A DNA stretch of 64,000 nt from Hofstenia miamia (GCA_004352715.1 SCFE01000005.1:1433863-1497862), one strand, 5' to 3'. Shown: positions 13,424 to 25,353, counted from the stretch's first letter. A program made the numbers and translations. Notes: generated by a model from the letters alone, not told the origin.

Positions 13424-14733
13424 AATATAATTGATACGTTGAATCACCCTCTATCAATGGGGTTTGTTGAATACTTGGGGCTGCAATTATCTTTATCAAC
13501 GATTAAAGAACAGGTATGAATTTTTGTGCGACTTTGATGGGCTGTTGAGAGGATTGAAAGACATTGATAGAGTGGGAACAATACAGATAATAGGTCAATA
13601 CGCGTTAATTTTATGTGCTGTTTTAAACAGTACTTGTTTGCTGTTTGCTGTAACAGCATGCAGCTGTTAACAGCGCTCTTAGCAGCAGTGCTGTTGGGGG
13701 CTTTGCACAGGAAGTTTGAGAAACCAGTATAAGTAGTACTTAGACATTGATCGAATTTTCAAATGCCTGAACTTTCTTAGTCGTTTACCATCCTCCTAAG
13801 ATTACTACTGCTAGAGAGGAGACACACAAAATTTCTTTTTTCACATGCATTTACGTGAGTCTGATATTTCCTTTCGTCTACCTTGCAAATTCAGTAACGT
13901 AATTCTGAAGCTTCATGAAGAAAATTAGATGGTTGTAAGGAAGAGATTACACTGACATCTAAATCAGTAAGTTGTTCGCCAAGTCAGAAAGGAAGGAAAA
14001 TATCAACAGGCAAGATAAACTATTTGAGAATAAATCCGTTTTCTAATCCTGGTGAAAATCCTGCAGAACTACAATTAGAGTATATGTGGTCCCAAAGACG
14101 ATCATTTCTACTACTCAGGGTCTTTATTTCCAATGCAAGAGACCGCATGATCACCCCAAGTAATGTGGATACCAAAGGAAAAGAGTATGAGATAACGAAA
14201 ACAACGCGAAATTTTTCTAGTAGAATATGAGAGGCAAGTTTCTCTGTTGGTGCAAACTGTTACCGTGTCTAAATACTCTAGCACTTTCTTAACTTTTTAA
14301 CACGTTTGTGCATATGTACAGCTTTGCATTGTATTAAACCAACCGTGGAACCTATAATTTTAATCTCTTCAGAGTTGGTACTAGCTATTTCGCCATTAAG
14401 GAAATTGAACTCATATTTGCACCATAGCTACATTTTTCAAATCTTAGTTTTAAGCGTGAGATAGTTTCAAATGACTTTATGATGCCCATAACTTTAAAGG
14501 GTCCTTCTTCATAACATTCAAATGTACCAGCATCCAGAAACCAAGCACAGTATTGAAAATATGTATTCGACCACCTTGCAATTTTGAATAAATAATGAAC
14601 ATTCATTGGATAGAGTGTGCCTAAGATTATAACTAAGTGTTACTTTGATTGAGAAATGAAAATCGGTATGTCTAATACCATAAAATATGTAGAAAAACAA
14701 TTGGCTATTAATTTTTAATCAAAATTAGAAAAC
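13424..14733. other. Unassigned DNA between mariner and Tc1 remnants
   Basis: The open frame 14024-14230 (+) is locally less AT-rich but has no family resemblance. A Tc1-end-like sequence, CAGTATTGAAAATATGTATT, starts at 14549, 185 bp outside the Tc1 copy. Confidence 0.35.
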
Positions 14734-16186
14734 TTGTATTGGAAAAATGTATTCGGCCACCTGAAAAATTTAAGCAAATGAGGCAAATCCCAATAAAGTA
14801 AATTCAAAATAAGATACATAAATCAATAATTGATGCAATATAAGCACTTAGCAACAAAATTCTCTCTTTTAATATTTTGTAGGGTGTCCATTTGAGCAAA
14901 TAACAGCTTCTAGATAATAAGGGTTTTAAGCAAAATGTCTTTCAATAAAGCAGATGGGAATTGCATAAAATTCTTTATTTATTGCGCTCCACAGCTCGTC
15001 TTCAGTGTGAAGAGTATGCTGTCTAATTGATATTTGACCTCTTTCCACATGTTATCGATAATGCTAAGGTCTGCAGATTGGCCAGGCCAGTCAGCAAGGA
15101 TGGAAACCCCGTTATAATGGAAGAAGTTTTTCATTTCTTTTGAGGTATGGCATGGAGCACTATCCTGCTGATATATTGAATCACTTGCAAGGAGTGGCAA
15201 GAGTTCTTTTTCGAGAATCCGAGCATATTGAGAGCTTCGGAGAGTACCAGTGATGTGAACAATCTTGCGAAAGCTGCATTTCCACATTGCAGACTTCCCG
15301 CTATACTTCATGGTGACTCGAGCAAATTGATCCAATAATCTGAAATTCTACCCAGTTGGTCTCTTTATCAACATTTTTTATGGGTATAGCTCAAATCTTG
15401 ACTCATCTGAAAATGTAACATTAGACCAATGTTCAGATGAATTGTTTGTCATCAACTTGGTCCAACTCAGCCGGCGTAATCTTTGCTTTAAGGTTAAGAT
15501 TGGCTTTACTTTCTGGGTGCCACGAAAGTCCCAATTGAGTACTTCTTCATTATGTTTCGCACATTTCCTGCAGTCACGAAGTGACGATCAGCCCGTCCCT
15601 TGCAAAGTTCCTCTGAAGTATTTCTGGGATTTTGCCTTGAAAGGCACACAAGAGCTGATTGGGAGGCCTGGGAGGTCTTCTTTGGTCTTCCGGACTTTGG
15701 CTTGAGAGCAATGATGTTTTCAGAAGTGAAACGTCTGATGATATCCCCTACAGTACTTCGAGGTCGCTCTACAATTCGGGTTATATTACGTTGATTCATC
15801 CCTTCCAAATGTTTGGAGATAATCAATTCGCGGATGAAAAGAGATACGTAACCACGCATCATATATAGCGAAGAAAGACTGTTATTAGACATTTTCAATA
15901 TAAATAGACTGAAAAAATCTCAACCAATGAAATTATTTACAGATTCTCAGATTTGGTGTGAAGAGGCTGAATACAGTTTTCCAAAAAAATATAAGCTAAC
16001 CGCAGGAATTGTACCACTTCTTCTTGAGATTTAACATAAGCAGTAATAATTATGTCTCAACATTGATGAATTCCTCTTTTTTCAACACCAAATCAAATTT
16101 AAAAATACCTATGACATTCTTGGCGTCCATTTCTTAGAAATATTTATTACAAATCATGGGTGGCCGAATTATTTTTTCCAGTACTG
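14734..16186 (-). mobile_element. Tc1-like transposon, inactivated
   Basis: Inverted ends resembling TACTGGAAAAAATAATTCGG-type repeats bound the copy, with the right end CCAGTACTG followed by TA at 16187. The minus strand carries a transposase in three pieces. 15898-15506 holds the paired-type helix-turn-helix part, with GRPKK in the linker. A middle piece around 15500-15350 has VTFSDESRF (first catalytic Asp). 15335-14979 has QQDSAPCHT (second Asp). The third catalytic residue lies in SADLSIIDNMW, where the family normally has PIENLW, so Glu is replaced by Asp. Frameshifts and stops separate the pieces. Confidence 0.8.
14979..15898 (-). pseudogene. Tc1-family transposase pseudogene
   Basis: This is the coding part of the Tc1 element. 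The N-terminal frame covers about 130 residues with the DNA-binding region. A frameshift near 15505 and another in the 15340-15400 region break it before the C-terminal catalytic part. Tc1 transposases are about 340 residues, which matches the total span. In the family the protein cuts and pastes the element at TA sites. This copy cannot make a full protein, and its last catalytic residue is changed. Confidence 0.8.
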
Positions 16187-18055
16187 TATATTGTTTTAAC
16201 TACGTTTTTAATAGATTCTAAAAGTCATCATTTGCAAAAATGATGCCACCTACTTGGAACTCTTGCTAAGCACCAGAAACACTTACAATGCATTTATTTT
16301 GTAAAAGAGAAGACTCTGTTCCTGATAGTAAAACTGTACAACTGCATAAACTTCGGGAACTTTTTCTTTTACTGGTTCAACTTAGAATATCTTCTTAGGC
16401 TATTGACGCGTTTTCAAAGTCTATTTGAAGAATACCTGAAGATATATCAAAAAAATATTCATTGTGATTCCAGTAGCATGTATGATTGCATCTACCCCTG
16501 ATTATCATACCTAGATATTCTAAAGCATCATCTTGACAAGAACGAAGAATATATTTTGTTATAAGTCGCCTGAGAATTTCTCTAAAAGCAACGTTCCTTA
16601 TGCCGCCCAATCTCTTACTCAATGGAGTAAATGAAGAACTGCAAGGAAAGGGTGTCAAGAAGACAGCACCACCTTTGCGAGCACAAGAGTTAGTTTTTTA
16701 AGCAAGACTGTGATTGTTCGGATACTTTGCCAACTTTACAATTAATTGCATGAATAAAATTTTCATTAATTTTCTGAATCTTAACGTAAACTTTTACAAG
16801 CAGAATTGAATATTAAAATTAATTTTGTCCACATTCACTTTTTCACTGACTTTTTAATGTTTCAGGGAAAAAGTGGACATAAATTAGAAAAAGTGGACAC
16901 GGATCATTTTTACAAAAAATTTAACCCGGATCGACCAAAGACATTAAACCAGGTCGAAAGTCCCTTGAGGTCACAAAGTTTCATGACCCTCAGACCATTA
17001 TTGGTTGAGATAATATTGATAAAAATCCATTTCGGTGTTCACTTTTTCTGAACTGTGTCTACTTTTCGCTCAAATAATATCCTGAAAAATTTTGCCTGAA
17101 ATAATGAACCCGGCTATGGTGCTTTGGTTTCTGCACTCATATTAATTATATATTTACCTTATAAATTGAAAGAAAATCCACAAATATGAAAACATTAAAT
17201 TTTCAGCCTGTAATTGCTCAAAATTTTGCAAAATTTTTAAAATAAAACCTAACCTTTAAATAGCATATTCAAGTAGATTAGAAGTAGAACTTTCGAATGG
17301 TATATATTTCTAGTCCATAGGACCAATATTGGTCCCTAAGCGGAGTCCAAAAAATTTCAAAAAAATTCCCTATGAAAAAATCAAAAAAATGGTGGTCCAA
17401 AAATTTTTTTTTATTTCACCAAAATGGTTTTAAGCTATTTCCTGTCATTTAAAGCAAAAAAAATTTTCAAAAAAATTTGAATGTTATCCCCTTTTTATTG
17501 CAGATTCATCTAGATCAATGCTAGAATTTTCGATTGGTATCTATTAGAAAGTTGTAGGACCGATATTGGCCTCAAACTTTGACAAAAGAAAAAGTGTACA
17601 TGTCGCCTAGAAAAAGTGGTCAGGGACAAATGGGAAAAAGTAGACAAGGAAGCTAATCTGCATGTACGTTTATCTAAGTTACACATTTTTTTAGAATTTA
17701 GTTAAAGAAGTGGTCCAAGGAGGGTATTCTAAAATAACCTTAACTAACACGTTAACAAGAGGAGAATAGAGCACTCGTTCCCTCCCAAATACAATTTGGA
17801 AATACATAACGAGATTTTTCACGCCCTAGAAATGCATGTGAATAGTTATTGCTGATGTAATAAGCTAAGACAAAGAAAATTGTGCCAGTGTAGAGATCTC
17901 CCCAAAAGTCTCGCGTTACCTTAAGTTGTTAATCTATAAAGCACAGCAAAGAAGATTTGGGTTCAATGATTTTAAAAGCAAGTGCAAAAGTTGTTCAGGA
18001 AAATGTTGATGCTTTACACTATTCAGACCAGATTAAACAAATGCCCACCATGACA
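16187..18055. repeat. Repeat-rich non-coding DNA with recurring GAAAAAGTGGACA word
   Basis: The word GAAAAAGTGGACA or close variants recurs on both strands near 16827, 16864, 16884, 17039, 17583, 17608 and 17630. A second degenerate duplication pairs 17270-17345 with 17505-17575, sharing a GTAGGACC(A/G)ATATTGG(T/C)C core. This looks like a decayed non-autonomous element or old tandem repeat. No transposase sequence is visible. Confidence 0.45.
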
Positions 18056-18302
18056 TTAAAACTTGACAACCCAGTCCTTAAATGTATTCAATGTTTTTCT
18101 AGAATGTAAAATTGCGATTTTAAGGTAGAAATTAAGAGTCTCTTTGAGAAGAGAAGAAAAATCTATATTCAGAAATTGTTTTAACAATAAATAGAAATAC
18201 TGATAACAAATTCTGAAAGCGTCAAGAAAGTAATACAAAACTAAAAAAGAAAACAACGAATATTTACAAATAAAAAGTGGTTAACTTGGGCTATGGCGAT
18301 TG

Positions 18303-19960
18303 CTAGTTTCTATTAATAGAGTAATCAGGATTATAAAATTTATAACCTCGCCATTTCAGTTTTTTTATATTATAAGTGCAAAAATATTTTTTAATATTCA
18401 TTTTAAAGTTTTTTAATTTACTTATTTGTTTAATATATTTTGGTAATTCATTCCACATATTTATAGCAGTGTTTAGAAATGAATTTTTCATTATTCGTTT
18501 TTTATACCTAATAGGTTGAATTATGTGTGTTCTTTTATTTTGTTTATTGACTAATTTTGCAGCAAGAAAGTCATTTTTGTAGTATGGGAAAGTATTGTTA
18601 ACTATTTTGAAGAACGTCGTTAAGACATTTATATGGATGTAACATTGCGGATGTAAAAATAATTTTGAAATTTTTCTATATTCATTATTCTTATTAAAGC
18701 TATGATTATTTACTGCTACTTTAATAGCCCAATTTAGTTGCACTTGGAATTTCCTGAGAAATTGTTGGTTTATATCTGTGTAGAGTACATTGGCATAGTT
18801 AAAATGACTTAATATTAGAGCATATATTAATTGAATTTTTGCTTTAGTTGGAAGTTTTTGAGAAATTAAGTTAATTGCTTTAATCGATATGGCCATTTTT
18901 CTAATAACATGATTTAGTTGCTCTTCAAAATTTAGATGTATGTCAAAAATTATTCCGAGGTACTTAAAAGACTCAACCTGTTTTATTTGAATGCCGTTGA
19001 AATTAAGTTTGTATCTTGAAGTATCAGTAGATTTAGTTTTTGATTTAACAATACAGAATTGAGTTTTTAGTGGATTTACTCTTAGTTTTATAGAGGCAAA
19101 ATATTTACAAGAGAAGCACAGTTTGTTTCGAGAGTTTGAACCGCTTTTTCGGGAAATTTATTAGAATGAAATAATATTGTGTCATCTGCATATTGTATAA
19201 CGTCACATGTTACTTGCTCGGACAAATCATTTATGTAAATATTAAATAATAACGGACCCAAAATTGTACCCTGTGGAACCCCATTTTTAGTGCATACCCA
19301 ATCTGAAAAAGATTCATTAATTTTAACTCTTTGCATGCGATTGTATAAGTAACTGGAGATAAGACCTATACTGTCATTAGAAAAACCTAGAATTTTAATT
19401 TTTTGTAGTAAGATACTGCGGTCTATGGAATCGAAAGCTTTCGAGAGGTCTAAGCAAGCAATTGCTGAGTATTCATTATCATTTATTGTTGATCGCCATT
19501 TTTCTGTAGCTTGTATTAAAGCGTCGCTCGTAGAAATACCTTTACGAAAACCATATTGTGTTTTGGAGTAGAGATCATGTTTACAAAGATGTTCGTTAAT
19601 TTGATTAAAAAGAATTCGTTCAAAAATTTTGCTGATTGGAGAAGTGATCGAAATGGCTCTATAATTTTCGCAATCTTCGGGATCATTTCTTTTAAATAAT
19701 GGTGTTATATTTGCCAATTTTAATTCATCTGGAAAAAAGGAGTGTTTTATACAATTATTTAAAATGTAGCATATTGGTTCAGCTATTAAGTCACCTGAGA
19801 GTTTTAGGAACCACACGTTGGTATTAGAGAGGGTCCACTGGATTTATTTTTTAAACATTGTATCGACTTTATGATTTCATATTTTGTTGCAAAACGAAAA
19901 GAGAAAGAGGTTGGAGTTTCTTTGGGTTTATTAAGGCAAAAAGGTACATTCCTACCGTTT
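18303..19960 (-). pseudogene. LINE reverse transcriptase and C-terminal region
   Basis: The segment 19816-19088 contains the polymerase motifs NYRAISI, LDLSKAFDSID, GVPQGTILGPLLFNIYIND and the catalytic QYADDT. Palm and thumb continue as FKYLGIIFD and then as 18896-18303, ending with AINMWNELP and a basic tail. Upstream, in another frame (about 19955-19825), the conserved KSSGP motif is readable. The enzyme would copy LINE RNA at the target nick. Frameshifts near 19820 and 19100 mean no continuous protein. In the family, the YADD Asp pair binds catalytic metal and is intact here. Confidence 0.85.
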
Positions 19961-21071
19961 TAGTTTCCTAAATTTAGGAAAACTTCATTGAAAGCATTGC
20001 AGATTTCCTTCTTATTTGTAATGGATTTATCTTTATAGTATATTCTTTCTATTTCTTCGGTTCGCATGTTTTTTCTATTTAGCAAATTGTTAACAAATTC
20101 CCATTTATTTTTTTGGGAAGAAAGACTTTGATACTGAAAACGGGAATAATTATTACTTGCTTTTCTTATAGCAATGTTACATAAATTTCGTGCAGATTTA
20201 TAAGCATTATGATTTTCCAGTGTTTGGGAATTTAAGTATTTTTTCAATTTCTGTTTCTTTATTTCGATTAAATCGAGGCATTTAGAATCAATCCATGGTT
20301 TTGAAACATTATTCTGAGTTTTTTTGGTATTTTCGGATGAAAGAATATATTTTTCTGGGCAGCATATATACAAATACAAAAGTAAAGTTTTTGTAAAATG
20401 TGATAGCATTTCATTAGGTGTAAATGATGAATATATGGAATTCCAGTTTTCNGTCCACTGGATTTATTTTTTAAACATTGTATCGACTTTATGATTTCAT
20501 ATTTTTTTTCAAAACGAAAATAGAAAGAGGTTGGAGTTCCTTTGGATTTATCAAGGCAAAAAGGTACATTCCTACCGTTTTAGTTTCCTAAATTTAAGAA
20601 AACTTCATTGAAAGCATTGCAGATTTCCTTCTTATTTGTAATGGATTTATCTTTATAGTATATTCTTTCTATTTCTTCGGTTCGCATGTTTTTTCTATTT
20701 AGCAAATTGTTAACAAATTCCCATTTATTTTTTTGGGAAGAAAGACTTTGATACTGAAAACGGGAATAATTATTACTTGCTTTTCTTATAGAAATGTTAC
20801 ATAAATTTCGTGCAGATTTATAAGCATTATGATTTTCCAGTGTTTGGGAATTTAAGTATTTTTTCAATTTCTGTTTCTTTATTTCGATTAAATCGAGGCA
20901 TTTAGAATCAATCCATGGTTTTGAAACATTATTCTGAGTTTTTTTGGTATTTTCGGATGAAAGAATATATTTTTCTGGGCAGCATATATCCAAATAGAAA
21001 AGTAAAGTTTTTGTAAAATGTGATAGCATTTCATTAGGTGTTAATGATGAATATATCGAATTCCAGTTTTC
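19833..21071. repeat. 619-bp direct duplication across a single-N join
   Basis: 19833-20451 and 20453-21071 are direct copies separated by one N at 20452. They differ at roughly a dozen positions, so they may be two haplotypes or two LINE copies joined by the assembler. The duplication falls inside the LINE and repeats its endonuclease-RT linker. Confidence 0.85.
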
Positions 21072-21837
21072 GATTTTTAAATACTGTCGAAGTTTTTCGA
21101 CATTTTCTGTTGATTTTTGTCGTATTTTTATCCAAGATTTGGAGGGTTCACAAACTTTTAGAATATTCGAATAAGTAGCTATAAGGCAGTGATCTGAGTA
21201 TGGAAATTCAAAACAAAAATAATTATATGACGAAGCATTTTCTGATATCATGAAATAGTCAATAAGCGTTTTACTATTAGCAGAAATTCTAGAAGGAATT
21301 TTTTTATTTATTAGTGAAATATTGAAAGTATTGAGAAAATTGCCAAGCTTACTTTTTTCGTTATTGTTTAGAAGATTTACATTCCAGTCTCCCATTACCA
21401 TTATATTCGTGTTATAACTCAGAGCAGCAGAAAATTCATCTTCCATTTGTAAGAAAAAATTATTTATATAAGTTTTATTTGGACAATAAGAGATATTTAA
21501 TAATTGACTATTAAAATTTTTGTTCTGGGTTTCGGATTTCAACCCAAAGACTTTCATTAGTTGAATCTTTTGCTATATCTGTCCTAAGTTTAGGTTTGAG
21601 TATCTTAGGTATTAAAAACATGACACCACCTCCTTTTGTCTTATTAAAATGAAAGGTTGGATTTCTGTCCTTTCTAAATATTTTAAATTTAGAGATATCG
21701 ATTGACCAGGACGAATTGTAATTATCATTTGTAAACCAGGTTTCAGTTATGCCCAGAATAAAATTTGAATCCAGTTCAGAAATGAATTGTCTAAATTCCG
21801 AATTTCTTATTGAGAGATTCTGAAAATTTATGTGAAT
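20580..21837 (-). pseudogene. LINE AP-type endonuclease region
   Basis: From 21837 the frame reads an endonuclease N-terminus with LGITETWF and KGGGVMFL. After a frameshift near 21530 it continues in 21557-20580 with VMGDWNVNLL, TLIDYFMIS and SDHCLI, the usual metal-binding and catalytic motifs of exonuclease/endonuclease/phosphatase-fold LINE nucleases. The rest is the lysine-rich linker before the polymerase. Its role in the family is nicking the target DNA to prime reverse transcription. The copy is broken by the frameshift and by the in-frame stop at 21838-21840. Confidence 0.85.
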
Positions 21838-22221
21838 TTATTTAAAAGAATTAGTTGAATGCATTATGTTTGATAATTCTGAGTATTCATAAATATTATC
21901 GGCTTTGGAAGGCCCGGGATTAATCTCGATGCCGGATATAAGTAACATAATTGTTAGTACTAGAAAGTAGAATAAAGAATGTTTTGTTGTTTTAATGAAA
22001 ATCCATTTTTTAAATATCTTGCATGTATTCATGCTGTTTCTTAAATTATGTTTATATATAGGTAAGGTTTCTCTAAAACAGGTAATATTGAATTTTAAGT
22101 TAAGAATAATTAGAATTAAATATATGAGAGAAAGTGAGTTATTAGCGATAGCATAAATTAGGTGAAAAATTCGCCATAACCCAATGAAAGTCAAAAATAT
22201 AAAAATAAAATTTACCATCAT
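21838..22221 (-). CDS. LINE N-terminal segment with 2A-like motif
   Basis: A 127-codon frame has several hydrophobic segments (residues about 3-45 and 83-96) and then LLISGIEINPGP at residues 93-104. NPGP ends the 2A-type ribosome-skipping consensus, and 2A-like sequences are known upstream of the endonuclease in APE-type LINEs of invertebrates. Here the acidic residue that normally precedes the Ile/Val-Glu pair is absent (GIE in place of DIE), so activity is uncertain. A TAA at 21838-21840 separates this frame from the in-phase endonuclease that starts immediately after, which suggests one original ORF. Confidence 0.7.
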   Translation of the reverse strand: MMVNFIFIFLTFIGLWRIFHLIYAIANNSLSLIYLILIILNLKFNITCFRETLPIYKHNLRNSMNTCKIFKKWIFIKTTKHSLFYFLVLTIMLLISGIEINPGPSKADNIYEYSELSNIMHSTNSFK

Positions 22222-22290
22222 TAGAAAATTCTAAGAAAGTTTCTAATCCTCTGAACCTCGGCGGGTGATAACGGCGGTGGTGTTGAGAGA

Positions 22291-22790
22291 ATGTCGGTAT
22301 AACTTCTTTTATTATTTTTGAAATATTCTTTCAACTGTGCAAATAATAATATTGATTATTAAGGATTTTTAGCATTTTTAGCCAAAACTTTAGACAAAAA
22401 TATATATTTCACTTAACTTCTCTTCATAACATGCACTTTTATATATTGATAATATTACATTAAACATTAATTTTTGGCATTGTATGTTTATAGATCCAAT
22501 CGTTTTTGGTCTTAAAATGTGGTTGTCTTGATCTTATGTATATATACATTCGATTATTTTTAAATTCTAGGTGACTGTATGTCGTTATAAAATAGTGCAT
22601 ATTGTGACATAATATCATCTTCAATAGTTTATTTGTTTGCATCATGCATATGTACAAATAAGATATATACATATTTACAAAAATGCACTAAGAACTTAGA
22701 TATACATATACTACAAACTAAGCTACAATAATTAAATTAAAATGCACACAGATATTTACAATAAAAATGGATTATAAATAAGAAGTTTCG
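22291..22790. other. AT-rich DNA, no gene recognised
   Basis: Nothing supportable was seen between the LINE 5' end and the next LINE fragment. Confidence 0.4.
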
Positions 22791-22919
22791 CTACAGTTTT
22801 AACATGTTCAGTATTCTGTTATTATTTTGTTCTGCTAATAAATTGTGTTTTAACAGTTTTTTAAATTCATTTATATTGCTGGCTTTACTTACACTGATAA
22901 GTAAATCATTCCACAGTTT
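22791..22919 (-). pseudogene. LINE C-terminal fragment
   Basis: A 42-codon minus-strand frame starts KLWNDLLISVSKASNINEF and continues with a KKLLKHNLL basic tail before a TAG. This is the standard C-terminal signature of CR1/Jockey-like LINE polymerases (KLWN...FKxxL). The upstream part is not recognisable, so it is a 5'-truncated copy. Confidence 0.55.
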
Positions 22920-24333
22920 GCATTAAAACTTATTTATTCATTAGAGTCAGTTTTAGAGTACTTCCTTTCTAATTTATTCCTTATAATCCTTACATATTAT
23001 TTGATTTATAGTTGGTTTGCTTGCTTTCAAATCATTTATTTGGATTATTTTAATTTTGTTATCAATGATTGTTCATTTGCTGTCTGCAAATTGAAGCTTT
23101 TAATAATTTATTAACATTGTAAGTGTTGCTTTTGATTATTTGCGGATTTGATAAATTAATTTTCCTGCACAAGCATTCAATCGTATATTTTTTTATAGTA
23201 CATATTTCCTTGATCGCTCGATTGAATAACCATTTAGCTATAATAAACTTCAGTAAATTGGACTTCGCATTTTTGCATTATATTTTTCCCCTTCATTTTA
23301 TTTCATTTTGTATTATCTTGCTTATGTTTTTATTATTTTGTAAATCGGACATTTCTTCGGGCACAGCATCGCTCCTGGTAACTCCGTGCCTACCACTTAC
23401 AACTCTGTTCCTTAAGGGATGAATTAGGACTGGGGGAGTAAGTGTTTGAGGATAAACCAATGTGGCCTTTTAACTTTCGTTGAGCTGAGAATAAATGAGA
23501 ATAGCCGGATTGCATCAAACTGCAAGAATGATTACTCTATTACTTCTCTATTTGCTCGATGTAGCTCACTATTAGTTTAACATTATCTCGCTTACTTGCA
23601 GATAAACTCAACTGCAATTCTATGTTCAAATATTGTTTAAGTTGGATAGAATGTTCAACCATGGGATAAGGGTTCTCTTATCCATTCTACAATATTATAG
23701 AGGGAATTTTTTGTAATGCGAAATAGATCATTTTGTCTAGTGTTTTTTCAAAATATATTATTGATGTCAGAAAAATCTGATTCAGAATTCTAATTCAACT
23801 TTGAAAAATGCAGCAACATTTTCAATTATACAAACATTCAATGCAGAATCGTAACTAAAAAGTGGGTTTTACTAAAAAAACAACCGAATAAAATATGCTA
23901 AGTCCATTTATCCCTACCCGCAAAAACGTACATCAGATGAAGCATAGAAAATTTGTAATGTATAAGCAAAAATTATGTTTGAATATAGAAAAAAAATTTT
24001 AATTTCTTGAATAGAGTCATTTATAAAATCCAGTCATATAACTTTATAGTTAGTGATTGCATAGGTAAACATTTATTTAAATAACGAGAAAAATTAAAAA
24101 GATTATTACAAACAGAATTTTTGTGTGAGATTCAGTAGTGCAAATTCGCTTTTTGCAAAAATATTTTTTCCTAAATCCTGAATATCTTTAATACATTTTC
24201 AAATAGATAAAAAATGAAACATCGTTTGATTTTAGAGATGATGATAACTTACTTATTAACTCCGCCCAATCTATCCAATTGATGTTGAAAACTAAATTTG
24301 AAATTTTAACTCAATGACATCGTGAATCCATCA
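22920..24333. other. AT-rich DNA, no gene recognised
   Basis: The stretch 23342-23423 is locally richer in GC and open on both strands, but I could not assign it. Otherwise nothing was seen. Confidence 0.35.
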
Positions 24334-24369
24334 TGAATATATTTATATATATATATATATATATATATT
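24334..24369. repeat. (TA)n microsatellite
   Basis: An alternating TA tract lies directly before a LINE RT fragment. Confidence 0.95.
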
Positions 24370-24384
24370 CTGTTTCTTGTTTCA

Positions 24385-24688
24385 ATTAATGATCTTACTC
24401 TGTGCGCCCATCTTTGCCCATTTCGTCTCTCTGCTGATGACATTATAATCTATTCTTTTGGTCCGGACTCTTTCACTATAATTCAATCGGCTATTGATAA
24501 ACTTGATTCGATACCTTCTAATCATCTTGAATTTCATCTTACTAAATCTAAATGTCTTTTATTTACTCCCACATGCGGTTTCTTTCTTTACGCCTTTTCC
24601 TAGGACTTTTCTTCTTGATTCTACCTCACTTTTTGCTGTTTCTGAACATACCTGTCTTGGCCTTCGTCTATCTGTTTCCTTATCATGA
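24385..24688 (+). pseudogene. LINE reverse transcriptase fragment (palm)
   Basis: Starting with INDL, the frame reads LSADDIIIY, a YADD-like catalytic motif, then HLEFHLTKSKCLLF. After a frameshift near 24570 a second frame gives SLFAVSEHTCLGLRLS, equivalent to the palm strand normally written KYLGV. It is truncated on the left by the microsatellite and on the right by a single N at 24697. It is a second LINE family, with codons richer in C than the LINE at 18-22 kb. Confidence 0.65.
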
Positions 24689-24737
24689 TCCTCTCANTTA
24701 TACTGAGCTTTGCAATATTCATATTTAAACGCTATGA

Positions 24738-25353
24738 AAATTATAGACCGGTTTCGATTCTGAATATCATCATCAGTAACAAATATGCGGGAAAATAAAT
24801 ATTTAGAATTGACTACACTATTGTAATACAAAATTACTGCATGCACACTAGAAAAAATTTAATGTTATCATGCTTTGTTGCTTATTTAGTAATTAATGTT
24901 TCTTTGTTTGCTTGATGATTAAGGCTTCGCCTATTTTAAGATGTTGTGTTCTTAGTTGTATGTAAAATTTTTTTCTTTAGCTTGGTGTTCATGCATAAAT
25001 ATTTCTGATCTTAAGTGTCCGTTAATGTGCTCCTTCATTCTTGTTACCAAATGTCGCTTTGTTTCCCCGACACATGATTATCCACAATCATCACATTTAT
25101 AATTGTAGACAACAGAGCAAACTAAATTCTTTGGTATTGGATCTTTATTTTGGAACATATCTTTAAATTTATACGATGTAAATATAGAAACGATTTTTGT
25201 CCATTTTAAATTTGTATTCATAGTTGTTATTTTCTTCTTTGAACTTTGAATTTGGTTACATACATAAGGAAGCTTTAAATATACATTGATCTTGGTTTCA
25301 TCCAGCTGTTCTATTTTATTGTCTTCTTTGTTGTTGCATTTGAAAGTCGACAT
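24738..25353 (-). mobile_element. Penelope-like element 3' fragment with GIY-YIG endonuclease remnant
   Basis: The minus-strand frame 25353-25078 reads a Penelope-type C-terminal region with DPIPKNLVCSVVYNYKCDDC, then, after a stop at 25078, SCVGETKRHLVTRMKEH. This is the CxxC plus (Y)IGETKR...H signature of the GIY-YIG nuclease fused to Penelope polymerases. Further on, a shifted frame gives IGEALIIKQTKK. Beyond it lies a 3' tail with a GATGATGATATTCAGAATCG word, followed by ACCGGTC. The nuclease's first Tyr motif is interrupted by the stop and altered to CVG. The polymerase part is missing. Confidence 0.75.

Larger units (their letters stand above)
18303..22290 (-). mobile_element. Near full-length LINE of CR1/Jockey type (2A-like motif, AP endonuclease, RT)
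   Basis: In minus-strand order there is a C-rich leader around 22255-22290, an N-terminal hydrophobic region with a 2A-like motif (21945-21910), an AP-type endonuclease (about 21837-20950), a linker, a reverse transcriptase (19816-18897) and a C-terminal region ending at 18303. The frame is broken by a stop at 21838, a frameshift near 21530, a stop just after the LNLGN segment (near 19960-19965 and 20580), and frameshifts near 19820 and 19100. The locus also contains a roughly 619-bp direct duplication around the single N at 20452, probably an assembly fault. Length and domain order fit a single-ORF LINE. Confidence 0.85.

Noticed and set aside
15442-15868. Several plus-strand open frames over the Tc1 region
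   Set aside because: They are antisense shadows of the transposase on the minus strand.
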